A DNA stretch of 64,000 nucleotides from contig JASKKP010000001.1 in NCBI GenBank assembly GCA_030154105.1, positions 165,286 to 229,285 on the forward strand. The letters are read 5' to 3'. Of this stretch, positions 38,281 to 47,732 are shown one piece after another. Position numbers and translations under genes: made by a program. Position 1 is the stretch's first letter, and each line of letters opens with the position of its first letter. Below the pieces are notes generated by a model. The model worked only from the letters and a program-made list of their open reading frames with translations, ran no database searches and had not been told where the DNA came from. Origin of the DNA: Bacillota bacterium (GTDB taxonomy: Bacteria; Bacillota; DTU030; DUMP01).

Positions 38281-38940
38281 ATGCGGATTGACCGACGCGA
38301 GGTTGTGCGCTACCTGGGCCTGAGGAGCGGCAAAGAGTTGGATGCAAAGTGGAAGGAGCGGGTGGAAGAGGCGGTAGCGGAGGCGGAAGAGCTCCTCCGG
38401 CCGGCCTTGTCCTGGCGCACGTATCCGGTGGCGCAGGTTGGGGAGACCAAGATCACCCTTGCCGGGACGGAGCTCACCGTCACCGGGCCGCGCATGGTGC
38501 GGCGCCTGGCCGGGGCGGAGAAAATTACGGCCCTCGCCGTTACCTGCGGGCCGGCGCTGGAGGAAGCGGCTGCCGCGGCTTTTGCCCGGGGAGAATATGT
38601 GCGCGGTGCCATCTTGGACGCCGCGGGCTCCGCGGCGGCGGAGGCCCTGGCCGACGAGGTGAACGATGCGGTAGCGGCCGAAGCGCAAAGCGAAGGGTAC
38701 TGCCTTATTCCTCGGGTAAGCCCCGGCTATGCCGACTGGGACTTGGCGGTACAGCCACAGCTCATCAGGGCGGCGGGGGCGGAGGGGCTCGGCATCGGCC
38801 TCAGTAAGGCGCTACTTCTCATACCGAGAAAGTCGATTACGGCGGTGATTGCCTGGGTAAAGCCGCCGGGGGCAGGGGTGGGCGGCTGCCTGGCCTGCCC
38901 GCGTACAAACTGCCGTTACCGGAGGGAGGGAGAGCGGTGA
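38281..38940 (+). CDS. methionine synthase reactivation domain protein (separate MetH C-terminal domain)
   Basis: In many Clostridia the SAM-dependent reactivation domain of MetH is a separate protein. This 219-residue protein has the reactivation motif RVSPGYADWDLAVQPQL near residues 142-158, typical of the SAM-binding site, and a C-terminal cysteine group CLACPRTNCRYRR. ATG at 38281 follows GGGAGGAAAAAAG; the longer open frame upstream only reads through the riboswitch. The stop overlaps the metH start (GTGA). It should remethylate the oxidised cobalamin on MetH. Confidence 0.92.
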   Translation: MRIDRREVVRYLGLRSGKELDAKWKERVEEAVAEAEELLRPALSWRTYPVAQVGETKITLAGTELTVTGPRMVRRLAGAEKITALAVTCGPALEEAAAAAFARGEYVRGAILDAAGSAAAEALADEVNDAVAAEAQSEGYCLIPRVSPGYADWDLAVQPQLIRAAGAEGLGIGLSKALLLIPRKSITAVIAWVKPPGAGVGGCLACPRTNCRYRREGER

Positions 38941-41375
38941 ACTTATTTGACCTGCTGGCTGAAGGGAAAGCCGTGATCGCCGACGGGGCTATGGGAACGC
39001 TCCTTCAAGATCAAGGGCTCAAGCCGGGCGAGTGCCCGGAAAGCTGGAACCTCATCTACCCCGAGCGCGTGCAGGCCGTGCATGCGGCCTATCTCGCCGC
39101 CGGAGCCCAGATCATCGAGACCAATACCTTCGGCGCCAATCGAGTTAAGCTCGCCGCCTGCGGGCTGGCGGCCAAGGCGCGGGAGATTAACGCGGCGGGC
39201 GTGCGCTTGGCGCGGGAGGCGGCCGGCGGGCGGGCGCTGGTGGCCGCGTCCATCGGCCCCACCGGGCGACTCTTTGCGCCCTGGGGGGACATTACTTTTG
39301 AGGAAGCATACGCCGTCTTTGCCGAGCAGGCTGAGGCCTGTGCCGCAGCCGGGGCGGACGTCCTGTGGATCGAGACCATGGGCGATCTGGCAGAGGCGCG
39401 GGCGGCGCTCCTGGCGGCGCGGGAGACCGGGCTTCCGGCGGTGGTTACCCTTACCTTCGGCGACGGTGCCCGTACGTTTACCGGCACCGACCCCGTTACG
39501 GCCGCGGTGGTTCTCGGCCACCTGGGGGCGGCGGCAGTAGGGGCGAACTGCTCGGGCGGGCCGAAGGAACTCTGGCCGGTTCTCGCCGAAATGGCCCGGG
39601 CGACGGCCGTTCCCCTCGTGGTGCAGCCGAACGCAGGCCTGCCCCGGCTGGAGGGCGGCCGGAGCGTCTTCCCCGTAGGTCCAGAGGAGTTCGCCGCCTG
39701 GGGACGGCGCTTTCTCGAGCTGGGAGCTTTAATCCTCGGCGGCTGCTGCGGCACCACGCCGGCCCACATCCAGGCGTTGGCCGGGGCCGTGAAAGGGAGC
39801 AATGTACCCGGGCGTTCGGTTATCCCGGGCCTGGCCCTGAGCTCGCGGAGCCGCACCGTTTTCGTAGGGACCGGGCACCCGCCGCTTCTCATCGGCGAGC
39901 GCATCAATCCCACCGGCAAAAAGGCCCTGGCCGCGGCCCTAAAAGCCCGCGCCTGGGACGAGGTGGTGGCCCTGGGGCGGGCCCAGGAAGAAGAAGGGGC
40001 GCAAGCGCTGGACGTGAACGTAGGCCTTCCCGGCGGGCCGGAGCCCGAACTCCTTCAGGGTGCCGTGCGCGCGCTGGCCGCCCAACTGAGTAGCCCGCTC
40101 GTCCTCGACAGCGCCAACCCCCGGGCGCTGGCGGCGGCTCTGCCGGAGTACCCGGGGCGGGCCCTCATCAACAGCGTGAACGGGCGACCGGAAAGCTTGG
40201 CGGCGATACTGCCGCTGGCCAAAAAGTACGGGGCGGCTGTGGTGGCCCTTACCCTAGACGAAAAGGGGATACCACCGCGGGCAGAAGAGAGGGTGGCCGT
40301 AGCCAAGAAGATCGTGGCGGCGGCAGAGAAGGCCGGCCTTTCGCGCGGGGACGTGCTGGTGGATTGCCTCACCCTGACGGCCGGGGCGGCCGAGGCCCTT
40401 CCCGAAGAGACGCTCCGGGCGGTGCGCCTCGTTAAAGACCTCGGCCTTTCTACGCTTTTGGGCGTAAGCAACGTCTCTCACGGACTTCCCGAACGGGAGG
40501 CCATAAACAGCGCCTTTCTGGCCATGGCGCTGGCGGCCGGGCTCGACGCCGTGATCGCCAACCCGGCCAGCGCCCGCATCAAGGAAACTCTCCTCGCAGG
40601 CGCCGTGCTGACCGGGCGCGACCCGGGGGCAAAAAGGTACATTGAGATTCTGGCCGGGAAGGAGCCGGCGGGTCCAACTTCCAAGAAGGCGGCCCGGGAG
40701 GAAGGAACGGCCCGTACTCAAGAGATAAGCCTGGGGCGGGCCCTGCGCCTGGGCGAAAAAGAGACGCTCGTCAAAGGCGTGCGGCAGGCGCTTACCGCCG
40801 GGCGCGATCCCCTGGAGCTCTTAAACGCCGAGCTCCTCCCGGCCTTAAGCGCAGTAGGTGAAATGTATGCCCGGGGAGAGTACTTTCTCCCCCAGCTTCT
40901 CCTCAGCGCCGAGGCCATGGAGGCCGCGCTTAAGCTCCTTGCGGAAGCCATCGGCACCTCTACGGTGGCCCGGGCGGGGCGCGTGGCCCTGGCCACCGTT
41001 GCCGGCGACATCCACGACATCGGGAAAAACATCGTGGCGGCGCTCCTACGGGCCAACGGCTTTCAGGTGGTGGACCTCGGCCGGGACGTTCCGGCGGAAA
41101 AGGTGGTGGCCGCGGTCAAAGACGGCGTGGATGCCGTGGGGCTAAGCGCCCTCATGACGACGACCCTGCCGAGCCTGGAAGAGACGGTACGAACGGTAAA
41201 AAAGGTCGCCCCGCACCTTCCGGTAATGGTGGGCGGGGCGGTGGTAACGGCGGAGTATGCCAAAAGCATCGGCGCCGACGGTTATGCAGCCGATGGGGTA
41301 GAAGCGGTGGCCCTGGCCCGGCGGCTCATCGCTCAGGCCAAGCGGAAGGAGGAAGCTAAGGATGGCCACGCTTAA
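38937..41375 (+). CDS. metH: cobalamin-dependent methionine synthase MetH, without reactivation domain
   Basis: MetH transfers methyl from 5-methyl-THF through cobalamin to homocysteine. The 812 residues hold the homocysteine domain (about 1-290, with zinc cysteines in GANCSGG and GGCCGTTPAHI) and the pterin domain (about 310-565, opening LIGERINPTGKK). The cap and B12 domains (about 600-805) have the axial His693 in GDIHDIGKN. The fourth, reactivation, domain is absent and is encoded just upstream. Expression is controlled by the S-box. It overlaps metF by 14 bases. Confidence 0.97.
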   Translation: MNLFDLLAEGKAVIADGAMGTLLQDQGLKPGECPESWNLIYPERVQAVHAAYLAAGAQIIETNTFGANRVKLAACGLAAKAREINAAGVRLAREAAGGRALVAASIGPTGRLFAPWGDITFEEAYAVFAEQAEACAAAGADVLWIETMGDLAEARAALLAARETGLPAVVTLTFGDGARTFTGTDPVTAAVVLGHLGAAAVGANCSGGPKELWPVLAEMARATAVPLVVQPNAGLPRLEGGRSVFPVGPEEFAAWGRRFLELGALILGGCCGTTPAHIQALAGAVKGSNVPGRSVIPGLALSSRSRTVFVGTGHPPLLIGERINPTGKKALAAALKARAWDEVVALGRAQEEEGAQALDVNVGLPGGPEPELLQGAVRALAAQLSSPLVLDSANPRALAAALPEYPGRALINSVNGRPESLAAILPLAKKYGAAVVALTLDEKGIPPRAEERVAVAKKIVAAAEKAGLSRGDVLVDCLTLTAGAAEALPEETLRAVRLVKDLGLSTLLGVSNVSHGLPEREAINSAFLAMALAAGLDAVIANPASARIKETLLAGAVLTGRDPGAKRYIEILAGKEPAGPTSKKAAREEGTARTQEISLGRALRLGEKETLVKGVRQALTAGRDPLELLNAELLPALSAVGEMYARGEYFLPQLLLSAEAMEAALKLLAEAIGTSTVARAGRVALATVAGDIHDIGKNIVAALLRANGFQVVDLGRDVPAEKVVAAVKDGVDAVGLSALMTTTLPSLEETVRTVKKVAPHLPVMVGGAVVTAEYAKSIGADGYAADGVEAVALARRLIAQAKRKEEAKDGHA

Positions 41376-42240
41376 GGAGAAACTGGCCCACGGCCAGTTT
41401 GTGGTGACGGTGGAACTCGACCCGCCGCGCGGGGCCGACCCGGCCCCCGTCCTGGCGCAGGCCCGGGAGCTCGCCGGGCATGTGGATGCCGTGAACATTG
41501 CCGACTGTCCCATGGCGCGCCTCAAGATGAGCCCTATTGCCGTGGCGGCATTGGTGCAGCGGGAGCTGGGGCTTGAGACCATCTTCCACCTCACCTGCCG
41601 CGACCGCAACCTCCTGGGCCTCCAAGCAGAACTCCTGGGCGCCTGGGCCTTGGGAGTGCGCAACATCCTGGCTTTAACCGGCGATGAGCCGGCCCGGGGC
41701 GACCACCCCCAGGCGACCGGCGTCTATGATGTGGACTCGACCGGCCTGGTGCGCATCGCCTCCGCCCTCAATGCCGGGCGGAGCCTGGCGGGGCGGGAGC
41801 TTCCGGGCACGGGCTTTCTCATCGGCGTAGTGGCCAACCCCGGGGCGAAGGACCGCGCACGCGAGCTTAAGCGCCTGGAGGAGAAGCTGGCTGCCGGCGC
41901 GCACTTTATCCAAACCCAGCCGGTCTTTGACCTGGGCCTGGCCGAGGCGTTTGCCCGGGCTGTCGAACCGTGGCGCGTTCCCGTGCTTTTCGGGCTCCTC
42001 CCGCTTACCGGCCCGAACATGGCCCGGAAGCTTGCCGAACACGTCCCCGGGATCGCCATTCCGGCAGGGGTGCTTGAGCGCCTGGCGAGGGGGCCTGCCT
42101 CCGGCCCCGCCCTCGCGCGCGAGCTCTTTGCCGAACTCGCTCCCTTAGGCGCCGGCATCCACTTCTTTCCCATGGGCCACCCCGAACGCGTTCTCGCCTG
42201 CCTGGCCGGGCAGGGCGAAGTCGCTGAGGGAGGTTTTTGA
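41362..42240 (+). CDS. metF: 5,10-methylenetetrahydrofolate reductase MetF
   Basis: MetF reduces methylene-THF to methyl-THF, the substrate of MetH and the methyl end of the folate branch. The 292-residue barrel protein has VTVELDPPRGAD near the N-terminus with the active-site Glu, ALTGDEPARGDHP at the flavin site and AHFIQTQPVFD. It is the short form without the SAM regulatory domain. The MetV/zinc partner found in some acetogens is not adjacent. ATG at 41362 follows GGAAGGAGG inside metH, so it is coupled to metH and shares the S-box control. Confidence 0.95.
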   Translation: MATLKEKLAHGQFVVTVELDPPRGADPAPVLAQARELAGHVDAVNIADCPMARLKMSPIAVAALVQRELGLETIFHLTCRDRNLLGLQAELLGAWALGVRNILALTGDEPARGDHPQATGVYDVDSTGLVRIASALNAGRSLAGRELPGTGFLIGVVANPGAKDRARELKRLEEKLAAGAHFIQTQPVFDLGLAEAFARAVEPWRVPVLFGLLPLTGPNMARKLAEHVPGIAIPAGVLERLARGPASGPALARELFAELAPLGAGIHFFPMGHPERVLACLAGQGEVAEGGF

Positions 42241-42268
42241 AGCGTACAGGCGCGCCGCACTTTTCTTT

Positions 42269-43372
42269 TCAATTACCCTTCCGGATGCGCGTCAGGGATT
42301 CCAAGAACAAAGCCATCTCGCGGGTGCGGGGCGGGCATCCGGGGAGATTATGCGTAAGGCCCACCGTGCAGGAACCTACCCCCACGCCGGAACCGACTTC
42401 GCCTTTAAAACCCTGGCCGATTTTGATCTTTTCCGGCAGGGCGGCGAGGGAACCGTTCTCCTTGAGCCGGGCGAGGGCGTGGAGGAGGTTGCCGTAGCAG
42501 ATAGAGCAGGCCGCGCGTTCTTCCACCCAGCGGCCGAGCTCAAGGGCCAGCGGCGAGACCGGCGGCAAGGCCGGGGTGCGTTCGCCCGCCTGGAGTTCGA
42601 TGATCTCTGCCCGGGTCAAGTCGGCGCTGCCGACGCCGAGTTCCTCGGCCAGGCGGATGTAGGCGATGGACCGCGGTTCGTAACCCAAAAGCTCGGCCGC
42701 ATAGGCATCGGCCAACACCGGGTCGTAGGCGACAAAAATCCGGTTCATCGGAACGGGGTTGCCCCCTTCTTCGAACGTCAGGTCGCCGCAAAGGGCGTCC
42801 ACCACTACAAGGCTTGAGCGTACGACCGTGTTCAAAAGCGCGATCGGCCGGTGTAATCCTAAACGGTGAAAGCGGCGCTTCTCGTCATCGGGCAGACAGC
42901 CCTTCAGGTTTTTAAGGGCGCAGGTGAGCTGAGTCTGGCAGTGGGCCTTGAGCACCGGGACATTGATGAGGTAGTCGAAACCGAGAGCCCTGCCGGCGAC
43001 GCAGAGGTCGAGCCCCTGCACCTTAATCGTTTGAGTTCTGTCGTGCTTGAGGTCGATGAGCTTTACCCCATAGCGGGAGGCCAACTCCTCGTACCCGCAC
43101 ACGCTGAAAGCCCGCTTCGTGCTGTGCCCGATGGCGCTGCTTTCCAAGATGGTGATGTCCCGGCATCCGGCCTCTTGGAGGTAAACGATTATTGCCTCAA
43201 CGAGTTCCGGCGTGGTTGTGGCCCCCGACGAAGACGGCTTTTCTACCACGAGGTTGGGCTTAATGCCGATCCGGGCGTTGGGGGAGAGCGAATCTTTCAC
43301 CTTTAGCCTATCGAGGGCCGGGCGTACCATCTCCTGCGGTTTGGTGCCGTAGACGACGATGAGTTTATTCAT
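42269..43372 (-). CDS. DUF362-domain protein
   Basis: This 367-residue protein matches the DUF362 family, whose members are often iron-sulfur proteins of unknown function. It has GIKPNLVVEKPSSSGATTTPELVEAII, then LINVPVLKAHCQTQLTCALKNLKGCLPDDEKRRFH, and a C-terminal cysteine region CSICYGNLLHAL and GCPPRTRE. A full 2[4Fe-4S] ferredoxin domain is not seen. ATG at 43372 follows GGAGGGAAGG; the open frame continues upstream but lacks a site and would cross the etfA terminator. It lies convergent with metF, 28 bases away. Confidence 0.82.
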   Translation of the reverse strand: MNKLIVVYGTKPQEMVRPALDRLKVKDSLSPNARIGIKPNLVVEKPSSSGATTTPELVEAIIVYLQEAGCRDITILESSAIGHSTKRAFSVCGYEELASRYGVKLIDLKHDRTQTIKVQGLDLCVAGRALGFDYLINVPVLKAHCQTQLTCALKNLKGCLPDDEKRRFHRLGLHRPIALLNTVVRSSLVVVDALCGDLTFEEGGNPVPMNRIFVAYDPVLADAYAAELLGYEPRSIAYIRLAEELGVGSADLTRAEIIELQAGERTPALPPVSPLALELGRWVEERAACSICYGNLLHALARLKENGSLAALPEKIKIGQGFKGEVGSGVGVGSCTVGLTHNLPGCPPRTREMALFLESLTRIRKGN

Positions 43373-43494
43373 TTCCTTCCCTCCGGGTTGCCGGCTGATG
43401 TAGCGGTTGCCATTAGATTCGCCACCAACCGGCTTGATACCTTTACTTTTTATTCCCCGCCGGTCGCCGAAAGAAATTTGGGCAAAGAGCGGCA

Positions 43495-43520
43495 GAAAAA
43501 ACCCCCGTGGGTTACGGGGG
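43495..43520 (-). terminator. terminator of the acd-etfBA operon
   Basis: On the minus strand CCCCCGTAACCCACGGGGG is followed by TTTTTT. It lies about 95 bases after the etfA stop and separates that operon from the DUF362 gene. Confidence 0.85.
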
Positions 43521-43614
43521 TTAACATTGGAGGTAGTTCCAGGCAGTACCCGTTGACCGCTCCTGGCGCCTGCCGTGGAGTTTCCGGGGACCGGCAGCCG
43601 GCCCGCCCGATAGT

Positions 43615-44613
43615 TCATGCTCCCTTGGCCTTAAGTTCCTTGAAGCGGGCGGTGAGGGCGGGAACGATCTCTTTCACGTCGCCGACGATGCCGTAGGTGG
43701 CCAGGTCGAAGATGGGGGCATTAGGGTCCTTGTTGATGGCCACCACCACGTCGGCCTTTTGCATGCCTACGGTGTGCTGCACCACGCCGGAGAGGCCGCA
43801 GGCGATGTAAAGGCGAGGGGCGACGGTTTTGCCGCTCTGGCCGATCTGGCGGTCGGGGCCGATCCATCCTTCGTCTACCGGCGGCCGCGTCGCGCCGACC
43901 ACGCCGCCCAGTACTTGGGCCAGTTCTTCCAGCAGCTTAAAATTTTCCTTGGAGCCCATGCCGCGCCCGCCGGCTACGATCACTGCCGCGTCCTCAAGGC
44001 GCACGGTGGGTTGGGGACGGGGAACGACCTCCAGCACCTTAAGGGGGATCTGATCTTCTACGAGGTTGACCGAAAGGCGCACCAGTTTTCCCTGCCGCGC
44101 CCGGTCGAGCGGCGGCAGCGGGAAGACGCGCGGGCGAACGGTGGTCATCTGGGGCCGGTGCCGGGGGATGGTGATATGCACCAGGACGTTGCCGCCGTAA
44201 GAGGGCTTGGTCTGTACCAGGAGGCCCTGAGGGTCCAGGGCAAGGTCCAGACAATCGGCGGTGAGGCCTGTGCCCAGGCGGGCGGCCAACCGTGGTGCCA
44301 GGTCGCGCCCGAGCGAGGTAGCTCCGAAAAGCACGATGTCCGGCTGCCGCTCCTTAAGCACGGGAAAGAGCACGTCCGCGTACGGCTGGGTACGGTAAAC
44401 CTTGAGCGTAGGGTGATCGGCCAGGAGGACTTCATCGGCGCCGGCGGCAAAGAGGTCGCCGGCCAATCCCTCAACACCGCTTCCGAGAAGCGCCGCAACT
44501 ACGGGCCGGCTCCCGCCGGCCAGAGCGCGTGCTTTGCCCACAAGCTCCAAGGCCACGCGCTCTAGTTGCCCATCCCTTTGCTCGGCGAAAACCAGGATTT
44601 CTGCCTCGGCCAT
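43615..44613 (-). CDS. etfA: electron transfer flavoprotein alpha subunit
   Basis: EtfA carries the FAD that exchanges electrons with acyl-CoA dehydrogenase. The 332-residue protein has the N-terminal alpha/beta domain and a C-terminal FAD domain with AGGRGMGSKENFKLLEELAQVLGG, VGATRPPVDEGW, GQSGKTVAPRLYIACGLSG and INKDPNAPIFDLATYGIVGD. It has no N-terminal ferredoxin extension. It follows etfB by 11 bases and is the last gene of the operon. Whether the Etf bifurcates electrons cannot be judged here. Confidence 0.96.
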   Translation of the reverse strand: MAEAEILVFAEQRDGQLERVALELVGKARALAGGSRPVVAALLGSGVEGLAGDLFAAGADEVLLADHPTLKVYRTQPYADVLFPVLKERQPDIVLFGATSLGRDLAPRLAARLGTGLTADCLDLALDPQGLLVQTKPSYGGNVLVHITIPRHRPQMTTVRPRVFPLPPLDRARQGKLVRLSVNLVEDQIPLKVLEVVPRPQPTVRLEDAAVIVAGGRGMGSKENFKLLEELAQVLGGVVGATRPPVDEGWIGPDRQIGQSGKTVAPRLYIACGLSGVVQHTVGMQKADVVVAINKDPNAPIFDLATYGIVGDVKEIVPALTARFKELKAKGA

Positions 44614-44624
44614 TTGTTTACCTC

Positions 44625-45413
44625 CTAGAGGATTTTGGCCGCCTGCAGGCGCTCGGCCAGGGCGGCGGCGATCTCTTCCGGTTTGCCGCTCAGCATTTCG
44701 ACCTCGCTGCGCCTGTGCCCCGGCGGCTCGAAGACGTCGGTCACCCGGGTAGGCGAGCCAGTCAGCCCTATCTTTTCAGGCGTGGCCCCGATGTCGGCGG
44801 CGGTCCAGACGGTGAGCGGCTTTTTCGCGGCCTTCATGATTCCCAGCGCGGTGGGGTAGCGAGGGGTGTTGAGTTCCTTGGTAACCGTAAGCAGGGCCGG
44901 AAGCGGTGCTTCCACCACTTCCCGGCTTTCCTCCAAGAGGCGTTCCGCCCTCACCTTGTTGCCGGTTATTTCGATTTTGCTTACATAGGTGATTTGCGGC
45001 AAATTGAGTCGCTCGGCTAGCTCCGGCCCCACCTGCCCGGTGTCGGCGTCTACGGCGTGCCGCCCGCAGAGAATCAGGTCAAAGCTTCCCATCTTTCTTA
45101 TCGCCTGGGCCAAGGTGTAGGAGGTGGCGAGCGTATCGGCCCCGGCCAAGGCCCGGTCGCAAAGGAGGTAGGCGTCGTCGGCGCCCATGGCCAGACCCTT
45201 GCGCAGGGCTTCTCTAACCTGGGGCGGGCCCATGCTGAGCAGGCTCACGCTGGCGCCGTGCTTGGCTTTAAGCTCCAAAGCTGCTTCGATGGCGTTCTCG
45301 TCAAAGGGGTTGATAACGCTTTCTACCCCTTCCCGGATGAGGTTATGGGTCTTCGGGTCTACCCGCACGTCAAGCGAGGCGGGCACCTGTTTGATACAGA
45401 CGATGATACGCAC
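44625..45413 (-). CDS. etfB: electron transfer flavoprotein beta subunit
   Basis: EtfB pairs with EtfA and binds AMP or a second FAD. The 262-residue protein begins VRIIVCIKQVPASLDVRVDP and has NPFDENAIEAALELK, the nucleotide-contact region GADTLATSYTLAQAI, and CGRHAVDADTGQVGPELAE. GTG at 45413 is four bases after the acyl-CoA dehydrogenase stop; a longer frame upstream lies inside that gene and is rejected. The order dehydrogenase-etfB-etfA is the usual one in Clostridia. Confidence 0.96.
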   Translation of the reverse strand: MRIIVCIKQVPASLDVRVDPKTHNLIREGVESVINPFDENAIEAALELKAKHGASVSLLSMGPPQVREALRKGLAMGADDAYLLCDRALAGADTLATSYTLAQAIRKMGSFDLILCGRHAVDADTGQVGPELAERLNLPQITYVSKIEITGNKVRAERLLEESREVVEAPLPALLTVTKELNTPRYPTALGIMKAAKKPLTVWTAADIGATPEKIGLTGSPTRVTDVFEPPGHRRSEVEMLSGKPEEIAAALAERLQAAKIL

Positions 45414-45417
45414 CTTC

Positions 45418-46563
45418 TCACCCCAGTTCCTTAATGGTACTAGTGCCGACGACCATGCGCAGGATTTCGGACGTGCCCTCACCGATCTCCAAAAGCTTGG
45501 CGTCCCTAAAGTAGCGCTCGAGCGGGTAGTCGCGGGTGTAGCCGTACCCGCCCAGGATCTGGATGGCGGCGCGGCAGGTTTTCATGGCCACGTCCGCCGC
45601 CAGCACCTTGGCCATGGCGGCCTGCTTAGAGTAGGGGAGACCGACGTCCCGGCGCCAGGCGGCCTCGTAAGCCAAGAGGCGCGCCGCTTCAATGCCGATG
45701 GCCATATCGGCGATCATAAACTGGATGGCCTGAAAGCGGGCGATGGGCTGGCCGAAGGCCTGCCGCTCCTGGGCGTACTTGGCGGCAACCTTAAGGGCGG
45801 CGCCGGCCAAGCCCGCTCCCATAGCGGCTATACAGGCCCGGCCGAAGTCCAGGGTGGACATGGCGATGCGAAAGCCTTGGTTTTCTTCACCCAACAGGTT
45901 TTCCGCCGGGATGCGGCAGTCGCTGAAGCCGAGTTCCGCCGTCACGGAGCCGCGACAGCCCATCTTGTCTTCTTTCTTACCGATAGTAAAGCCGGGCGTG
46001 CCCTTTTCCACGATAAAGGTAGAGATACCGCGGGCGCCCTTTTCCGGATCGGTCTTTACGGCCACCACGTATACCTCGGCCGGACCGGCGTTAGTGATGA
46101 AAGCCTTGGTACCGTTTAAGACCCAGGAATCGCCGTCTTTCACCGCCCGGCTCTGAATGCCGGCGGCGTCGGAACCGGCCACCGGCTCGGTGAGGGCGAA
46201 GGCGGCCAGCTTTTTGCCGGTTACCAGGTCGGGTAGGAAGCGTTTTTTCTGTTCCTGGGTGCCGAAGTGCAAAATGGGATCGACGGCCAGCCAATGGGCG
46301 TCCAAGGTCAGGGCGATGCTGGCGCTGCCTTTGGCCAGCTCTTCCATGACGATGAGGGCCGAGATGGAGTCGGCACCGGCGCCGCCGTATTCTTCGGGGA
46401 AGTAGACCCCAAAGAGGCCGGCATCCGCCAGCTTACGCACTATATCCGGGGGAAGCTCGTTGGCCCGGTCCATGGCGGCATCGCGGGGTGCCAGCTCCTT
46501 TTCGGCAAAATCGCGGACCGTTTTGCCCAGAAGCTCCTGCTCTTCAGTTAGCTTGAAGTCCAT
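45418..46563 (-). CDS. acyl-CoA dehydrogenase
   Basis: This flavoenzyme oxidises an acyl-CoA to the enoyl-CoA with EtfAB as electron partner, or runs in reverse in fermentation. The 381-residue protein has FKLTEEQELLGKTVRDFAEKELAP at the start, ALTEPVAGSDAAG (flavin region, near 125-137), KAFITNAG, and the catalytic-base region LEIGEGTSEILR near the C-terminus. ATG at 46563 follows GGAGTG weakly; it begins exactly at the family N-terminus, while the open frame upstream is not conserved. The chain-length preference is unknown. Confidence 0.94.
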   Translation of the reverse strand: MDFKLTEEQELLGKTVRDFAEKELAPRDAAMDRANELPPDIVRKLADAGLFGVYFPEEYGGAGADSISALIVMEELAKGSASIALTLDAHWLAVDPILHFGTQEQKKRFLPDLVTGKKLAAFALTEPVAGSDAAGIQSRAVKDGDSWVLNGTKAFITNAGPAEVYVVAVKTDPEKGARGISTFIVEKGTPGFTIGKKEDKMGCRGSVTAELGFSDCRIPAENLLGEENQGFRIAMSTLDFGRACIAAMGAGLAGAALKVAAKYAQERQAFGQPIARFQAIQFMIADMAIGIEAARLLAYEAAWRRDVGLPYSKQAAMAKVLAADVAMKTCRAAIQILGGYGYTRDYPLERYFRDAKLLEIGEGTSEILRMVVGTSTIKELG

Positions 46564-46719
46564 GCACTCCTGCCTCCTTGCACTTAGCTCTTTCGGTAAT
46601 CGCCCACGCCCAAGCCGCGAGGATTTTGCTCCCGCATTTCCTGTGCGCTTTCTGTAGTATCTCCTGGTTAAAATAGGATAAACCCCTTGGGCGGTCTTTT
46701 TCCTGCCGGCAAGACCTGC

Positions 46720-46725
46720 TATAAT
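46720..46725 (+). promoter_or_regulatory. candidate -10 element upstream of the SDH proteinase gene
   Basis: TATAAT at 46720-46725 lies 86 bases ahead of the gene. The -35 region at the proper distance (TTTTCC) is poor, so this is a moderate call. Confidence 0.45.
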
Positions 46726-46810
46726 GGAAAACACAGTGATAACTACTTGCAGGGGAAACACGGCCGCCCTGGGAATAATGAAAGGAGAATCGACAAGGGG
46801 AGGTACCGTT

Positions 46811-47635
46811 ATGAATGTTTCTCTTTTTGACTTCTTCTGGCTCTTCCTTCTCGCCTCAAGCTTCATGCCCCTTTTAAAGCAGCGGCACATTGAACAGGAA
46901 CGGGTGCGCCTGATCCGCCGTTTGGAAAAGAGCCGGGGGAGCAGGCTCATCACCTTGATCCATCGTCAGGAGTCTCTGACCCTTCTCGGCATCCCTATTA
47001 GCCGTTACATCAACGTGGAGGATTCGGAACAGGTCTTGCGCGCCATTCGCCTCACGCCGGACGACATGCCCATCGATATCGTTTTGCACACGCCGGGCGG
47101 GCTGGTCCTGGCGGCAGAGCAGATTGCCTCCGCCCTGTGCAAACACAAGGCCAAAGTTACCGTGTTTGTCCCCCACTACGCGATGTCCGGCGGTACGCTC
47201 ATCGCGCTTGCGGCGGACGAGATTGTGATGGATGAGAACGCCGTCCTCGGCCCTGTTGACCCGCAGCTCGGAGAATGGCCGGCGGCTTCTATTTTGAAGG
47301 TGGTGGCCGAAAAAAATAAGGACGAAATCGACGACAAGACGCTCATCCTGGCCGACATCGCCCAGAAGGCCATGAACCAGGTTCAGGACTACGTGACCTG
47401 CCTTCTCCAGGAACGCATGCCACCGGAACAGGCGCGTGAGGTGGCGCGCTTCTTCAGCGAAGGCCGCTGGACCCACGACTACCCCCTCGGGCCAGAACGG
47501 TTGGAAGGCCTGGGCCTGCCGGTAAAGGTGGGGCTCCCGCCCGAGATTTACGCCCTGATGGACCTCTACCCGCAGCCTGCGCAGCGCCGGCCGTCGGTGG
47601 AGTACGTGCCTTTCCCCTACGGAAGAGAAAAGTAG
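46811..47635 (+). CDS. ClpP-fold SDH-type (serine dehydrogenase proteinase family) membrane-anchored protein
   Basis: This 274-residue protein has one N-terminal hydrophobic segment (about residues 5-22), then a ClpP/crotonase-fold domain of the SDH_sah type (PF01972-like). The markers are the oxyanion region HTPGGLVLAAEQIASAL and the nucleophile Ser in HYAMSGGTLIALAADEIVMDENAVLGPVDPQLG. It is related to SppA-type membrane proteases. ATG at 46811 follows GGGGAGGT; the frame opens earlier at 46724 but without a site. The substrate is unknown. Confidence 0.88.
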   Translation: MNVSLFDFFWLFLLASSFMPLLKQRHIEQERVRLIRRLEKSRGSRLITLIHRQESLTLLGIPISRYINVEDSEQVLRAIRLTPDDMPIDIVLHTPGGLVLAAEQIASALCKHKAKVTVFVPHYAMSGGTLIALAADEIVMDENAVLGPVDPQLGEWPAASILKVVAEKNKDEIDDKTLILADIAQKAMNQVQDYVTCLLQERMPPEQAREVARFFSEGRWTHDYPLGPERLEGLGLPVKVGLPPEIYALMDLYPQPAQRRPSVEYVPFPYGREK

Positions 47636-47732
47636 AAGCGGGACAAATTACTTCACTTGCTGAGAGCCAAGAGTACCCGGCTTCAACCGGGAGAACTACT
47701 CCGTAACACTCTATTTTTGGGGGCTGAGCGAA

